This document shows positions 5,324 through 13,769 of a stretch of DNA of 35,191 nucleotides, in pieces; within the stretch, counting starts at the first letter, position 1, and the number at the start of each line of letters is the position of its first letter. Under the pieces are notes generated by a model. The model saw only the letters and a list, made by a program, of their open reading frames with translations. It was not told the DNA's origin and searched no databases. Both the position numbers and the translations under genes were made by a program. The stretch is taken from positions 1 through 35,191 of the forward strand of contig CALBJL010000213.1 in the NCBI GenBank assembly GCA_937893485.1, read 5' to 3'. Source of the stretch: an uncultured bacterium (GTDB lineage: Bacteria > Bacillota > Clostridia > Lachnospirales > Lachnospiraceae).

Positions 5324-7381
5324 ATGAAAAAAGTACAGAAATGCTATACAAACAGAGAATTATCATGGCTGCAATTTAACGAACGTGTTTTAAATGAGGC
5401 GGGCAATCCGGATGTGCCGCTGGCGGAGCGGCTGACCTTTGTTTCGATCTTTCAGAGCAACCTCGATGAATTTTTTATGGTACGTGTGGGGACGCTCATG
5501 GTACAGATGAATTCCAAAGAGGAAATCTGTGAGAATAAGACTGGAATGTCCAGCGGAGAACAGGTGTGTGAGATTCTGCACCGCGTGAATGAACTGGAGG
5601 AGAAAAAGGCAAAAATCTATGAACAGCTCATGGGCGAGCTGGAGCCGAAGGGCATCCGGATCATCAATTTTAATAAACTGTCAAACGAGGAGGGCAGGCT
5701 GTTAGAGCACTATTTCGATGCACATATTGCACCGTTTTTATCGCCGATGATCATTGGCAGGCAGCAGCCGTTTCCGTTTCTGGCGAATAAGCAGTTGTAT
5801 GCGATCGTGCTGCTCACCACCCCAAAGGGCAAGAAAAAGGCGGGTATTGTGCCGTGCTCCAATGATGTCTTTAAACGGCTCATAGAGATTCCGACCAGAC
5901 CCGGATATTTTATGCTGTCGGAGGAACTGATCCTGCACTTTATTTCCAAGCTGTATCCGAAGTATGCGGTACGGGAAAAGTCGATCTTGCGTGTCACGAG
6001 AAATGCGGACATTGACGCATCGGATATCAAGGATGAGGATCTCGATTACCGGGATACGATGGAGCAGCTGATCAAAAAGCGGACGAGACTGAATCCGGTT
6101 CGGATCGAGCTGAGCAGAAGTATCAATCACAAGGCAAAAAAGCTGTTGTCCAATTTTCTGGAGATCGGAACGGATCATATTATCGAGGTGGGAACACCGC
6201 TTGATCTGTCGTTTGTGTTTGAATTGCAGAATATGCTGCGTGATAAAACTGCATTATTTTATCAGAAGCGGATCCCACAGCCGTCAAAGGAGGTGGATGT
6301 CAGAGAGAGCATCATCGCGCAGGTAGAGCGAAAGGATGTACTGTTGTCTTATCCCTATGAGAGCATGAAGCCGTTTATCAAGTTGCTGAATGAGGCGGCA
6401 GAAGATCCGGATGTTGTTTCGATTAAAATGACACTCTATCGTGTCGCTGACCGCAGCAAGATCATAGAGGCTCTGATCGAGGCGGCAGAAAACGGAAAAG
6501 AGGTCGTTGTACTAGTAGAGCTTCGAGCGAGATTTGATGAGGCGAATAATATCGGCATGTCTCACCGGCTGGAGGATGCAGGCTGCCAGATTCTATACGG
6601 ACTGGGCGAGTACAAGGTGCATTCCAAGCTCTGTCTGATTACGAAAAAGAACGGAGACAGTTTTTCTTATATTACACAGGTCGGAACCGGAAACTACAAT
6701 GAAAAGACTGCCCGCTTATATACGGATCTCTCGCTCATGACAGCGGATCAGGCAATCGGCGCGGATGCGGCAAATGTATTTATGGCATTGCAGCGGGGAG
6801 AGGTCGTGGAGCATTCCAATGAGCTGCTCGTTGCACCGAAATGTCTGCAAAACCGGATTATAGATATGATTGATGAGCAGATTCAGCAGAAACTGGACGG
6901 AAAGGATGCTTATATCGGTATCAAGATCAACTCGCTCACGGATAAGACGCTGATTGACAAGCTGATCGAGGCGTCCGTCAGTGGAGTGACGGTGGAGCTG
7001 ATTGTCCGGGGAATTTGCTGTCTCAAGCCGCAGGTGCCTGGTCTGACCGACCATATACGGGTTATCAGTATCGTTGGCAGATATCTGGAGCACTCCCGGA
7101 TCTACCGTTTTGGTGTTGGGGAGGAAGAAAAAATGTATATCAGTTCGGCAGATTTTATGACGCGGAATACACTCCGCCGCGTGGAGGTCGCCGCGCCGAT
7201 CCATGATCCGCACATCAGAGCGCGTATCCGGTACATGTTTACAACGATGATGGCGGATGATGTAAAGGGAAAGGTGCAGCTTGCGACGGGGGAGTATGTT
7301 GACCGTCACATGAATGAAATTCCTGTAAATTCGCAGGAGATCTTTTTTGCGGATGCATATAAGGAACGAGAGGACAAATGA
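5324..7381 (+). CDS. ppk1: Polyphosphate kinase 1
   Basis: This 685-aa enzyme reversibly builds inorganic polyphosphate from the gamma-phosphate of ATP. It opens with the typical N-domain signature (YTNRELSWLQFNERVL, FVSIFQSNLDEFFMVRVG), and the middle holds SIKMTLYRVADRSKIIEAL and the arginine-rich VELRARFDE. The histidine that becomes phosphorylated is in KVHSKLCLI (about His433), and the second catalytic histidine is in LEHSRIYRFG (about His590). The length is normal for PPK1 (about 690 aa). The ribosome site GGAG lies about 10 nt before the ATG at 5324. The gene has its own promoter region after a terminator and is followed within 12 nt by an HD-domain phosphohydrolase, so the two are probably co-transcribed in a phosphate/polyphosphate operon. 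Confidence 0.96.
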   Translation: MKKVQKCYTNRELSWLQFNERVLNEAGNPDVPLAERLTFVSIFQSNLDEFFMVRVGTLMVQMNSKEEICENKTGMSSGEQVCEILHRVNELEEKKAKIYEQLMGELEPKGIRIINFNKLSNEEGRLLEHYFDAHIAPFLSPMIIGRQQPFPFLANKQLYAIVLLTTPKGKKKAGIVPCSNDVFKRLIEIPTRPGYFMLSEELILHFISKLYPKYAVREKSILRVTRNADIDASDIKDEDLDYRDTMEQLIKKRTRLNPVRIELSRSINHKAKKLLSNFLEIGTDHIIEVGTPLDLSFVFELQNMLRDKTALFYQKRIPQPSKEVDVRESIIAQVERKDVLLSYPYESMKPFIKLLNEAAEDPDVVSIKMTLYRVADRSKIIEALIEAAENGKEVVVLVELRARFDEANNIGMSHRLEDAGCQILYGLGEYKVHSKLCLITKKNGDSFSYITQVGTGNYNEKTARLYTDLSLMTADQAIGADAANVFMALQRGEVVEHSNELLVAPKCLQNRIIDMIDEQIQQKLDGKDAYIGIKINSLTDKTLIDKLIEASVSGVTVELIVRGICCLKPQVPGLTDHIRVISIVGRYLEHSRIYRFGVGEEEKMYISSADFMTRNTLRRVEVAAPIHDPHIRARIRYMFTTMMADDVKGKVQLATGEYVDRHMNEIPVNSQEIFFADAYKEREDK

Positions 7382-7393
7382 GGCAGATGCCGA

Positions 7394-8104
7394 ATGAAAA
7401 ATGAAAGGAAAAGCGGGATAAAAAGCAAAATGAAAGACGAACAGATATTGACTTATGAGCAGATAAAGAAAAACGAAAATGTAAGGGAATTGTTGAAAAA
7501 GGGAAATGAAAACCTGGGTGTTCCGGGCTTTACGGATCACTCTGCCGCGCATTGTACGATCGTGGCGGAGCGGGCGGCGTATATTCTGAAAAAATTCGGA
7601 TATACCGACCGCGATATTGAACTGGTGAAGATCGCGGGATTTATGCACGACATCGGAAATGCAATCAATCGCAAATTTCATGCCGAGTGTGGTGCGCTGA
7701 TTGCGAACCAGATTCTGGAAAAAGAAAATATCAGCCTGCAGGAGCGCATTACGATTATTTCTGCGATCGGAAATCACGACGAGTCGAGCGGCGGTGCGGT
7801 CGATCCGATCAGCGCGGCGCTTATCATCGCAGACAAGACGGATGTGCGGCGGAATCGTGTGCGCGAGAAGCCGAAGGCGAATTTTGATAAGCATGACCGG
7901 GTAAATTATGCCGTGACGGATGCAAAACTCAAAATCAACGTGGAGAAAAAGACGATCGCGCTGAATCTGCAGATTGATCCGAAAATCTGCTCGATGTATG
8001 AGTATTTCGATATTTTCCTCGGAAGAATGATGATGTGCCGCGGTGCTGCGGATATTTTTGATGCCAGCTTTAAATTGACAGCGAATGGTTCTAAAGTGTT
8101 ATAA
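7394..8104 (+). CDS. HD-domain metal-dependent phosphohydrolase
   Basis: This 236-aa protein (224 aa if the in-frame ATG at 7430 is used) carries HD-superfamily signatures: an early histidine in DHSAAHC, the HD doublet in GFMHDIGNA, a following NHDESSGG, and the late aspartate in IIADKTDVRRNR. The superfamily hydrolyses phosphoesters, often nucleotides, with divalent metals. It starts 12 nt after the ppk stop, with GAGG about 10 nt before the ATG at 7394. A role in turning over a nucleotide signal or a phosphate compound linked to polyphosphate is reasonable from context, but the substrate is unknown. It lacks the long architecture of RelA/SpoT or Ppx/GppA enzymes. Confidence 0.82.
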   Translation: MKNERKSGIKSKMKDEQILTYEQIKKNENVRELLKKGNENLGVPGFTDHSAAHCTIVAERAAYILKKFGYTDRDIELVKIAGFMHDIGNAINRKFHAECGALIANQILEKENISLQERITIISAIGNHDESSGGAVDPISAALIIADKTDVRRNRVREKPKANFDKHDRVNYAVTDAKLKINVEKKTIALNLQIDPKICSMYEYFDIFLGRMMMCRGAADIFDASFKLTANGSKVL

Positions 8105-8123
8105 TCTGATCAATCCCAAAATT

Positions 8124-8207
8124 CCTTTGCGTTGCCTGTTTATGATACAAGTGATGTACAAGTGTACAAATATCATGTATACTTGTACATTATAAACAAC
8201 GCAAAGG
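8124..8207 (+). promoter_or_regulatory. Large palindromic promoter/leader with AraR-like half-sites, masking the SD
   Basis: Three nested stems: 10 bp (8124-8133/8198-8207), 6 bp (8138-8143/8192-8197) and 15 bp with one G-T pair (8154-8168 ATGTACAAGTGTACA with 8176-8190), loop AATATCA. The outer right arm includes the AAAGG of the ribosome site of the next gene. Inside lies a promoter-like pair, TGTACA (8155-8160) and TATACT (8178-8183), 17 nt apart, so the inner palindrome sits where a repressor operator would be. ACAAGT/ACTTGT half-sites recur near the downstream kinase gene (9645-9674). Both an operator for AraR autoregulation and an RNA-level hairpin are possible. Confidence 0.65.
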
Positions 8208-8215
8208 AGATCGAT

Positions 8216-8446
8216 ATGTTTAACCCTTCTATGATTTTACAAATGAAAAGTATGTGGGAGCGTTTTGAGCGCAATCATCCCAAATTACCCAGATTTTTAC
8301 AGGTTGTAGGAAAAGATTATATACAGGAAGGCACGATCCTTGAAATATCGGCGACACGCGCCGACGGGGAGAAGGTCACCTCCAACATCCGCCTGACCGC
8401 TGACGATATGGATCTGATCCGGACGCTGACCGAGATGGGGCGTTAG
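8216..8446 (+). CDS. Small protein of unknown function upstream of araR
   Basis: This is a 76-aa soluble, charged protein beginning MFNPSMILQMKSMWERFERN. The start at 8216 is set by AAAGGAG at 8203-8209; an open frame extends upstream but has no ribosome site. The N-terminal half looks helical and amphipathic, and the C-terminal half has alternating beta-like segments (TILEISATRADGEKVTSNIRL) and a final helix. I see no transmembrane segment, metal site or HTH. It lies behind the palindromic promoter region and 53 nt before araR, so it is probably co-transcribed and co-regulated with the repressor. Function not recognised. Confidence 0.8.
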   Translation: MFNPSMILQMKSMWERFERNHPKLPRFLQVVGKDYIQEGTILEISATRADGEKVTSNIRLTADDMDLIRTLTEMGR

Positions 8447-8499
8447 ACGCGGGCGGAAAGGAACTATTTTGAACCGTTATGATGGGGAGTGAATTTACG

Positions 8500-9585
8500 A
8501 TGGAGAAAAAACTCAAATATGTGGATATCTGCGAGGATCTGCGCGGGCAGATCTTAGAGACAAAGATCCATCCGGGAGACCGCCTGCCGTCCGAGAACGA
8601 ATTGTCGGCGCAGTATAACGTGAGCCGCCAGACCGTGCGCAAGGCATTGGAGATCCTGCAAAACGAGGGATTTATCTATGCGGAGCACGGGCGGGGGACA
8701 TTTTGCTCCGAGCTGATGCGGCATCGCAGAAATTCAAAAAATATTGCGGTCATCACGACATATCTTTCAGACTATATTTTCCCACGTGTCATACAGGGAA
8801 TCGACTGGGTACTCACCCAGAACGGCTACAGTATTTTGCTGAAAAATACGAAAAATTCGCGTGGCATGGAGGCAAAATGCCTCGAGGAGCTGTTACAGAA
8901 GGATATTGACGGATTGATTATCGAGCCGAGCAAGAGCCAGATCATGTGCCGCCATGTGAACCTGTATGAGATGCTGGATTCATACAAGATCCCATATGTG
9001 TTTATTCAGGGCAGCTATGCACAGATGAAGGACAAGCCGCACATTCTGATGGATGACTGCCGCGGCGGGTATCTCGTGACGGAGCATCTGATCGCACAGG
9101 GCAGGCGGGATATTATCGGGATGTTCAAGGCGGATGATACGCAGGGGCAGCAGCGCCACAAGGGTTATGTGCAGGCGTTGCAGGCAGCAGGGATGCCCTA
9201 TGATCCTGATAAAGTGGTCTGGTTTTACACGGAGGACCGGAAAAGCCACCCTTACGAGAAAATGAAACAGCTCATCGATGAGCGCGGACAGCTCTTTTTT
9301 GACGGTGTGGTGTGCTACAATGACCAGATCGCATTGCAGGTGCTGCGCGCACTCGAGGAAAAGGGAATGGATTGCCCGGAGGAGATCGCAGTCACCGGCT
9401 ACGATGATTCGTATCTCGCGTCGACCTGCCGCGTGCCGCTCACGACGGTATCACATCCGCAGGAACGGCTGGGGGAGATGGCGGCGGAGCTGCTGTTAGA
9501 ACTCATCCGTGATGGGGAATCCGTGAAGGAAACGCAGATTATGATTCAGCCGGAGCTGATCGTGCGAAGGTCGAGCGGAAGGTAG
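8500..9585 (+). CDS. araR: AraR-type transcriptional repressor (GntR HTH plus LacI-like sugar domain)
   Basis: This 361-aa regulator has a GntR winged-helix domain (about residues 5-75, with PSENELSAQYNVSRQTVRKAL and the GTF turn) joined to a periplasmic-binding-protein-like effector domain of the LacI/GalR type (residues about 80-360: YDDSYLAS, PLTTVSHPQERLG). This fusion is the AraR architecture of Firmicutes, in which L-arabinose releases DNA. The start is placed at ATG 8500, with GGGGAG about 10 nt upstream; ATG 8479 lacks a well-spaced site. It sits directly before the kinase-isomerase-epimerase genes, and half-sites TACAAGT/ACTTGTA occur in its own promoter region and in the kinase promoter. 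Arabinose as effector is inferred from context. Confidence 0.88.
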   Translation: MEKKLKYVDICEDLRGQILETKIHPGDRLPSENELSAQYNVSRQTVRKALEILQNEGFIYAEHGRGTFCSELMRHRRNSKNIAVITTYLSDYIFPRVIQGIDWVLTQNGYSILLKNTKNSRGMEAKCLEELLQKDIDGLIIEPSKSQIMCRHVNLYEMLDSYKIPYVFIQGSYAQMKDKPHILMDDCRGGYLVTEHLIAQGRRDIIGMFKADDTQGQQRHKGYVQALQAAGMPYDPDKVVWFYTEDRKSHPYEKMKQLIDERGQLFFDGVVCYNDQIALQVLRALEEKGMDCPEEIAVTGYDDSYLASTCRVPLTTVSHPQERLGEMAAELLLELIRDGESVKETQIMIQPELIVRRSSGR

Positions 9586-9586
9586 A

Positions 9587-9643
9587 TTTTGATTACTTCA
9601 GAGCCAAGCAGCTCAATTACGCGTCGCTCTGAAGTAATCAAAA
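9587..9643. repeat. 17-bp perfect inverted repeat after araR, no U-tract
   Basis: TTTTGATTACTTCAGAG (9587-9603) and its exact complement (9627-9643), with one further C-G pair inside and a 21-nt loop. The stem is terminator-like, but the bases after it are A-rich on the plus strand, so any termination would depend on the hairpin alone. It begins 2 nt after the araR stop and abuts the operator region of the kinase promoter. Confidence 0.8.
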
Positions 9644-9644
9644 A

Positions 9645-9679
9645 ACAACTTGTAAAGTGAACTGTACAAGTTGTATGCT
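9645..9679 (+). promoter_or_regulatory. Kinase-operon promoter overlapped by an AraR-like operator
   Basis: The inverted repeat ACAACTTGTA (9645-9654) / TACAAGTTGT (9665-9674) has a 10-nt spacer. A promoter TTGTAA (9650-9655), 18 nt, TATGCT (9674-9679) runs through it, so bound repressor would block RNA polymerase. The half-site matches those in the promoter region before the small gene and araR. Bacillus AraR boxes have the related half-site ATTTGTAC, so the match is by family resemblance. Confidence 0.6.
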
Positions 9680-9751
9680 GGAAATATAGAAAATAAAGTA
9701 ACGATTGTGAATAGTTACTGCAAAATTATTTATATGAGGGGGTAATATTGC

Positions 9752-11347
9752 ATGAGCAATGCAGCACAGGTGATTGAAGCCGGAAAAGCGGTACTCGGTA
9801 TTGAGTTTGGTTCTACGAGAATCAAGGCTGTTCTTGTGGATGAGGCAGGAAAGCCGGTTGCTTCCGGTGCACATGACTGGGAAAACCAGTTGGTAGACGG
9901 AATCTGGACATACAGTCTGGATGCGATCTGGGGCGGTTTACAGGATTGCTACAAGAACATGGCAGAGGACGTCAAAAAGCAGTACGGTGTGGAGGTGAAG
10001 AATCTGGCAGCGATCGGATTTTCCGCAATGATGCACGGTTATATGGCATTCGATGAGAATGATACACTGCTTGTACCGTTCCGCACATGGAGAAATACGA
10101 TTACAGGTCAGGCGTGTGAGGAGCTGTCACCGTACCTGAACTTCAATGTACCGCAGCGCTGGAGCGTGGCACATCTGTATCAGGCGATCTTAAACGGCGA
10201 GGAGCATGTAAAGAGCATCAAGTTCCAGACCACGCTCGCAGGATACATTCACTGGCAGATGAGCGGGGAGAAGGTTGTCGGCATCGGTGAGGCAGCCGGT
10301 ATGTTCCCGATCAATTCCAAGACACGTGATTACAACCAGACAATGGTAGACAAGTTCGATGCAAAACTGGCAGAAAAAGGTATGCCTTACAAGCTGCGTG
10401 ACATTTTCCCGAAGGTACTCGTGGCAGGAGAGCATGCCGGTACATTGACCGCAGAGGGAGCAAAGAAGCTCGATCCGACCGGAACATTGCAGCCGGGCGC
10501 TCTGATGTGCCCGCCCGAGGGAGATGCCGGAACCGGTATGGTAGCGACCAATTCCGTAGCAGTGCGCACTGGAAATGTGTCAGCCGGAACCTCTGTATTT
10601 GCAATGGTTGTACTGGAGAACGAGTTAAAGAAGCTGCATAAGGAGCTGGATATGGTGACGACTCCCGCCGGAGATGCTGTCGCTATGGTACACTGCAACA
10701 ACTGTACCTCCGATCTGAATGCATGGGTCAACATTTTCAAGGAGTTCGCTGAGAGCTTTGGCATGGATGTAGACATGAACAAGCTGTTTGGAACATTATA
10801 CAACAAGGCGCTTGAGGGAGATAAGGACTGCGGTGGACTGCTCGCGTACAATTATTTCTCAGGTGAGCATATCACAGGCTTTACCGAGGGGCGTCCGATG
10901 GTTGTCCGTACACCTGAGGCAAAGTTCAATCTGGCAAACTTTATGCGCGTCAACCTCTACACGGCACTGGGCGCATTGAAGTGTGGTCTGGACATCCTGT
11001 TAAAAGAGGAGCAGGTAAAGATCGACTGTATCTACGGACACGGCGGACTATTCAAGACAAAGGGTGTCGGACAGAGCATTCTTGCCGCAGCGATGAACGC
11101 ACCGGTTGCTGTTATGGAGACTGCCGGAGAAGGCGGCGCATGGGGTATCGCATTGCTGGCTGCATATATGGCGGATAAAGAGGATGGCGAGACACTGGAT
11201 GCTTACTTAAATAACAAGATCTTTGCAGGTGAGAAGGGTGAGACAATGAATCCCGATCCCGCAGATGTTGAGGGCTTTGATCAGTTTATCGAGCTGTACA
11301 AGGCAGGTCTGCCGATTGAGGCGGCGGCTGTAAAGGCTATGAAATAA
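9752..11347 (+). CDS. araB: FGGY-family sugar kinase, probable L-ribulokinase
   Basis: This 531-aa kinase has the two-domain FGGY fold: N-terminal phosphate loop VLGIEFGSTRIKAVLVD, FSAMMHGYMAFD and the TWRNT block; then GDAGTGMVATNSV with the candidate catalytic Asp, and GTSVFAMVV in the ATP-binding half. GEGGAWGIALLAAYM near the C-terminus is the usual late adenosine motif. Such proteins are often labelled xylulokinase. Here the partners are L-arabinose isomerase and L-ribulose-5-P 4-epimerase with no xylose isomerase, so phosphorylation of L-ribulose is the better guess. GAGGGGG lies 9 nt before the ATG. The gene heads the catabolic operon behind the AraR-like operator. The FGGY kinase call is firm, the substrate less so. 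Confidence 0.88.
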   Translation: MSNAAQVIEAGKAVLGIEFGSTRIKAVLVDEAGKPVASGAHDWENQLVDGIWTYSLDAIWGGLQDCYKNMAEDVKKQYGVEVKNLAAIGFSAMMHGYMAFDENDTLLVPFRTWRNTITGQACEELSPYLNFNVPQRWSVAHLYQAILNGEEHVKSIKFQTTLAGYIHWQMSGEKVVGIGEAAGMFPINSKTRDYNQTMVDKFDAKLAEKGMPYKLRDIFPKVLVAGEHAGTLTAEGAKKLDPTGTLQPGALMCPPEGDAGTGMVATNSVAVRTGNVSAGTSVFAMVVLENELKKLHKELDMVTTPAGDAVAMVHCNNCTSDLNAWVNIFKEFAESFGMDVDMNKLFGTLYNKALEGDKDCGGLLAYNYFSGEHITGFTEGRPMVVRTPEAKFNLANFMRVNLYTALGALKCGLDILLKEEQVKIDCIYGHGGLFKTKGVGQSILAAAMNAPVAVMETAGEGGAWGIALLAAYMADKEDGETLDAYLNNKIFAGEKGETMNPDPADVEGFDQFIELYKAGLPIEAAAVKAMK

Positions 11348-11386
11348 ATAAAAAAAGATTTTCATAAATAGAAGGAGAAAGAAAAA

Positions 11387-12883
11387 ATGTTAAAGACAAA
11401 GAATTACAAGTTTTGGTTTTGTACCGGATCACAGGATCTGTATGGTGATGAGTGTTTAGCACACGTTGCAGAGCATTCAAAGATTATCGTAGAGAAACTC
11501 AACGCTTCCGGATTTCTGCCCTATGAGGTTGTATGGAAACCCACACTGATCACCAACGAGTTGATCCGCAAGACCTTCAACGAGGCAAATATGGATGAGG
11601 AGTGCGCAGGTGTCATCACATGGATGCATACCTTCTCACCAGCTAAGTCATGGATTCTCGGATTACAGGAGTATCGCAAGCCGTTACTTCACTTGCACAC
11701 ACAGTTCAATGAGGAGATCCCTTATGATGAGATCGACATGGACTTCATGAACGAGAATCAGGCAGCACACGGAGATCGTGAGTATGGTCACATTGTTACC
11801 CGTATGGGTATTGAGCGCAAGGTTATCGTCGGACACTGGTCAGATGTGAACGTACAGGAGCGTATCGGTTCATGGATGCGTACCGCTGTCGGCGTGATCG
11901 AGAGCAGCCACATCCGTGTGATGAGAGTCGCAGACAACATGAGAAACGTAGCCGTTACCGAGGGTGACAAGGTAGAAGCACAGTTGAAATTCGGCTGGGA
12001 GGTAGATGCATATCCGGTCAATGAGATCGCTGAGAGCGTAGCTGCTGTTTCTGCAGCAGATACCAATGCATTAGTAGACGAGTATTACAGCAAATACAAT
12101 ATTTTATTAGAGGGCAGAGACCCTGAGGAGTTCAAGCGGCATGTAGCAGTACAGGCGCAGATCGAGATCGGATTCGAGCGTTTCTTAGAGGAAAAGAATT
12201 ATCAGGCAATCGTCACCCATTTTGGAGACCTGGGCGCACTGAAGCAGTTACCGGGTCTGGCTATCCAGAGATTGATGGAAAAAGGCTATGGTTTCGGTGC
12301 AGAGGGTGACTGGAAGGTCGCTGCCATGGTTCGTCTGATGAAGATCATGACTGAGGGCAAGAAGGATGCAAAGGGAACCTCTATGCTCGAGGATTATACT
12401 TACAATCTGGTAAAGGGCAAAGAGGGTATCTTAGAGGCCCATATGTTAGAGATCTGCCCGACAATCGCAGACGGTCCGATCAGCATCAAGTGCCAGCCGC
12501 TGTCAATGGGTGACCGCGAAGATCCTGCAAGACTGGTATTTACTTCAAAGGCAGGAGCAGGTATCGCTACTTCACTGATCGACCTCGGAAACCGTTTCCG
12601 TCTGATCATTCAGGATGTAGACTGCAAGAAGGTAGAGAAGCCGATGCCAAAGCTTCCCGTAGCTACCAACTTCTGGACACCGCAGCCTGATTTCTATACA
12701 GGAACTGAGGCATGGATCTTAGCCGGTGGTGCACATCATACGGCATTTACTTATGACCTGACCGCAGAGCAGATGGGTGACTGGGCAAATGCAATGGGTG
12801 TTGAGGCTGTATACATTGACAAGAACACCAACATCCGTGATTTCAAGAAGGATCTGATGTTAGGCAGCGTATATTATAGATAA
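11387..12883 (+). CDS. araA: L-arabinose isomerase
   Basis: This 498-aa enzyme converts L-arabinose to L-ribulose using Mn2+ or a similar metal. The N-terminus (FWFCTGSQDLYGDE) and the HTFSPAKSWILGL block are diagnostic. The metal site is visible as Glu in YGFGAEGDWKVAA, Glu and His around GILEAHMLEICP, and a late His in GGAHHTAFTYDL. The length matches the family (about 500 aa). AAGGAG lies 8 nt upstream and the gene follows the kinase by 39 nt, so the two are in one operon. Codon use is smooth and the frame intact. Confidence 0.97.
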   Translation: MLKTKNYKFWFCTGSQDLYGDECLAHVAEHSKIIVEKLNASGFLPYEVVWKPTLITNELIRKTFNEANMDEECAGVITWMHTFSPAKSWILGLQEYRKPLLHLHTQFNEEIPYDEIDMDFMNENQAAHGDREYGHIVTRMGIERKVIVGHWSDVNVQERIGSWMRTAVGVIESSHIRVMRVADNMRNVAVTEGDKVEAQLKFGWEVDAYPVNEIAESVAAVSAADTNALVDEYYSKYNILLEGRDPEEFKRHVAVQAQIEIGFERFLEEKNYQAIVTHFGDLGALKQLPGLAIQRLMEKGYGFGAEGDWKVAAMVRLMKIMTEGKKDAKGTSMLEDYTYNLVKGKEGILEAHMLEICPTIADGPISIKCQPLSMGDREDPARLVFTSKAGAGIATSLIDLGNRFRLIIQDVDCKKVEKPMPKLPVATNFWTPQPDFYTGTEAWILAGGAHHTAFTYDLTAEQMGDWANAMGVEAVYIDKNTNIRDFKKDLMLGSVYYR

Positions 12884-13044
12884 TTTGCATATTTGGTCTA
12901 TAAATAGCACAAATCTATGATGTGAAAATAGTAAACACAAAAATGTCATGTAGATTATCTGCACAAAATAGTGTAGAATAGTATTCGGAGGCTGTACATT
13001 GGTTTTAGCAGTGCGGCGAAAAATAGAAAAAGGAGATAAAAGCA

Positions 13045-13698
13045 ATGAAATTCTTTATTGACACAGCGAATGTAGACGATATTCGCAAAGCAAATGACAT
13101 GGGTGTTATCTGTGGTGTAACGACCAATCCTTCTCTGATCGCTAAAGAGGGACGCGATTTTAACGAGGTAATCAAAGAGATCACAACGATTGTCGACGGA
13201 CCGATCAGCGGTGAGGTAAAGGCTACGACAGTAGATGCTGAGGGAATGATCAAAGAGGGACGCGAGATCGCAAAGATCCATCCCAACATGGTTGTAAAGA
13301 TCCCCATGACTGTAGAAGGCTTAAAGGCTGTAAAGGTTCTCTCTGCTGAGGGCATCAAGACAAATGTGACCCTGATCTTCTCTGCAAACCAGGCATTATT
13401 AGCAGCCAGAGCAGGCGCAACCTATGTTTCTCCGTTCCTCGGAAGACTGGATGATATCAGCCAGCCTGGTATCAATCTCATTGAGGATATTGTACAGATT
13501 TTTGACAACTATGGTCTGGATACAGAGATCATCGCAGCTTCTGTCCGCAATCCGATCCATGTAACTGATTGTGCACTGGCAGGCGCTCATATCGCAACAG
13601 TTCCTTATGCTGTTATCGAGCAGATGACCAAGCATCCGCTGACTGATCAGGGTATCGAGAAGTTCCAGAAGGATTACAAGGCTGTCTTTGGTGAATAA
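13045..13698 (+). CDS. tal: Transaldolase of the small FSA/TalC type
   Basis: This 217-aa protein opens MKFFIDTANVDDIRKA and has the GVTTNPSLIAKEG motif. The Schiff-base lysine is Lys85 in MVVKIPMT, the same position as in E. coli fructose-6-phosphate aldolase, and NVTLIFSANQALLAARAGATYVSPFLGRLDD follows. It belongs to the short transaldolase/FSA group common in Firmicutes, which usually act as transaldolases in the pentose phosphate pathway. AAAAAGGAG precedes the start. It is separated from araA by 161 nt, which holds no strong terminator, and precedes the split transketolase, so it supplies the other half of xylulose-5-P breakdown. Confidence 0.94.
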   Translation: MKFFIDTANVDDIRKANDMGVICGVTTNPSLIAKEGRDFNEVIKEITTIVDGPISGEVKATTVDAEGMIKEGREIAKIHPNMVVKIPMTVEGLKAVKVLSAEGIKTNVTLIFSANQALLAARAGATYVSPFLGRLDDISQPGINLIEDIVQIFDNYGLDTEIIAASVRNPIHVTDCALAGAHIATVPYAVIEQMTKHPLTDQGIEKFQKDYKAVFGE

Positions 13699-13701
13699 TT
13701 G

Positions 13702-13745
13702 TTCAGCGATTGCCATAGGCATCTTTGCGAATGGCGCGGGCTGAA
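13702..13745 (+). other. Intercistronic hairpin between transaldolase and transketolase genes
   Basis: Two aligned stems, TTCAGC/GCTGAA (13702-13707/13740-13745) and GCCAT/ATGGC (13712-13716/13731-13735), around a 14-nt loop. No U-tract follows, so it looks like a processing or stability hairpin. Confidence 0.55.
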
Positions 13746-13769
13746 TGATATTATATAAGGAGAATAAAC

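Noticed and set aside
6716..7894. Minus-strand 392-codon open frame opposite ppk and the HD gene
   Set aside because: It is a shadow of two clear plus-strand genes that carry family motifs, and its own sequence is arginine/histidine-rich and unstructured-looking.
9697..9719. AGTAAC/GTTACT inverted repeat in the kinase 5' UTR as a regulatory hairpin
   Set aside because: Only 6 bp in an AT-rich leader; not distinguishable from chance.
9752..11347. Calling the FGGY kinase a xylulokinase
   Set aside because: Sequence alone allows it, but there is no xylose isomerase here and both arabinose-specific enzymes are present; L-ribulokinase is the more economical reading.
12884..13044. A separate promoter between araA and the transaldolase gene
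   Set aside because: A TAGAAT at 12974-12979 is present but has no acceptable -35, and no terminator precedes it.
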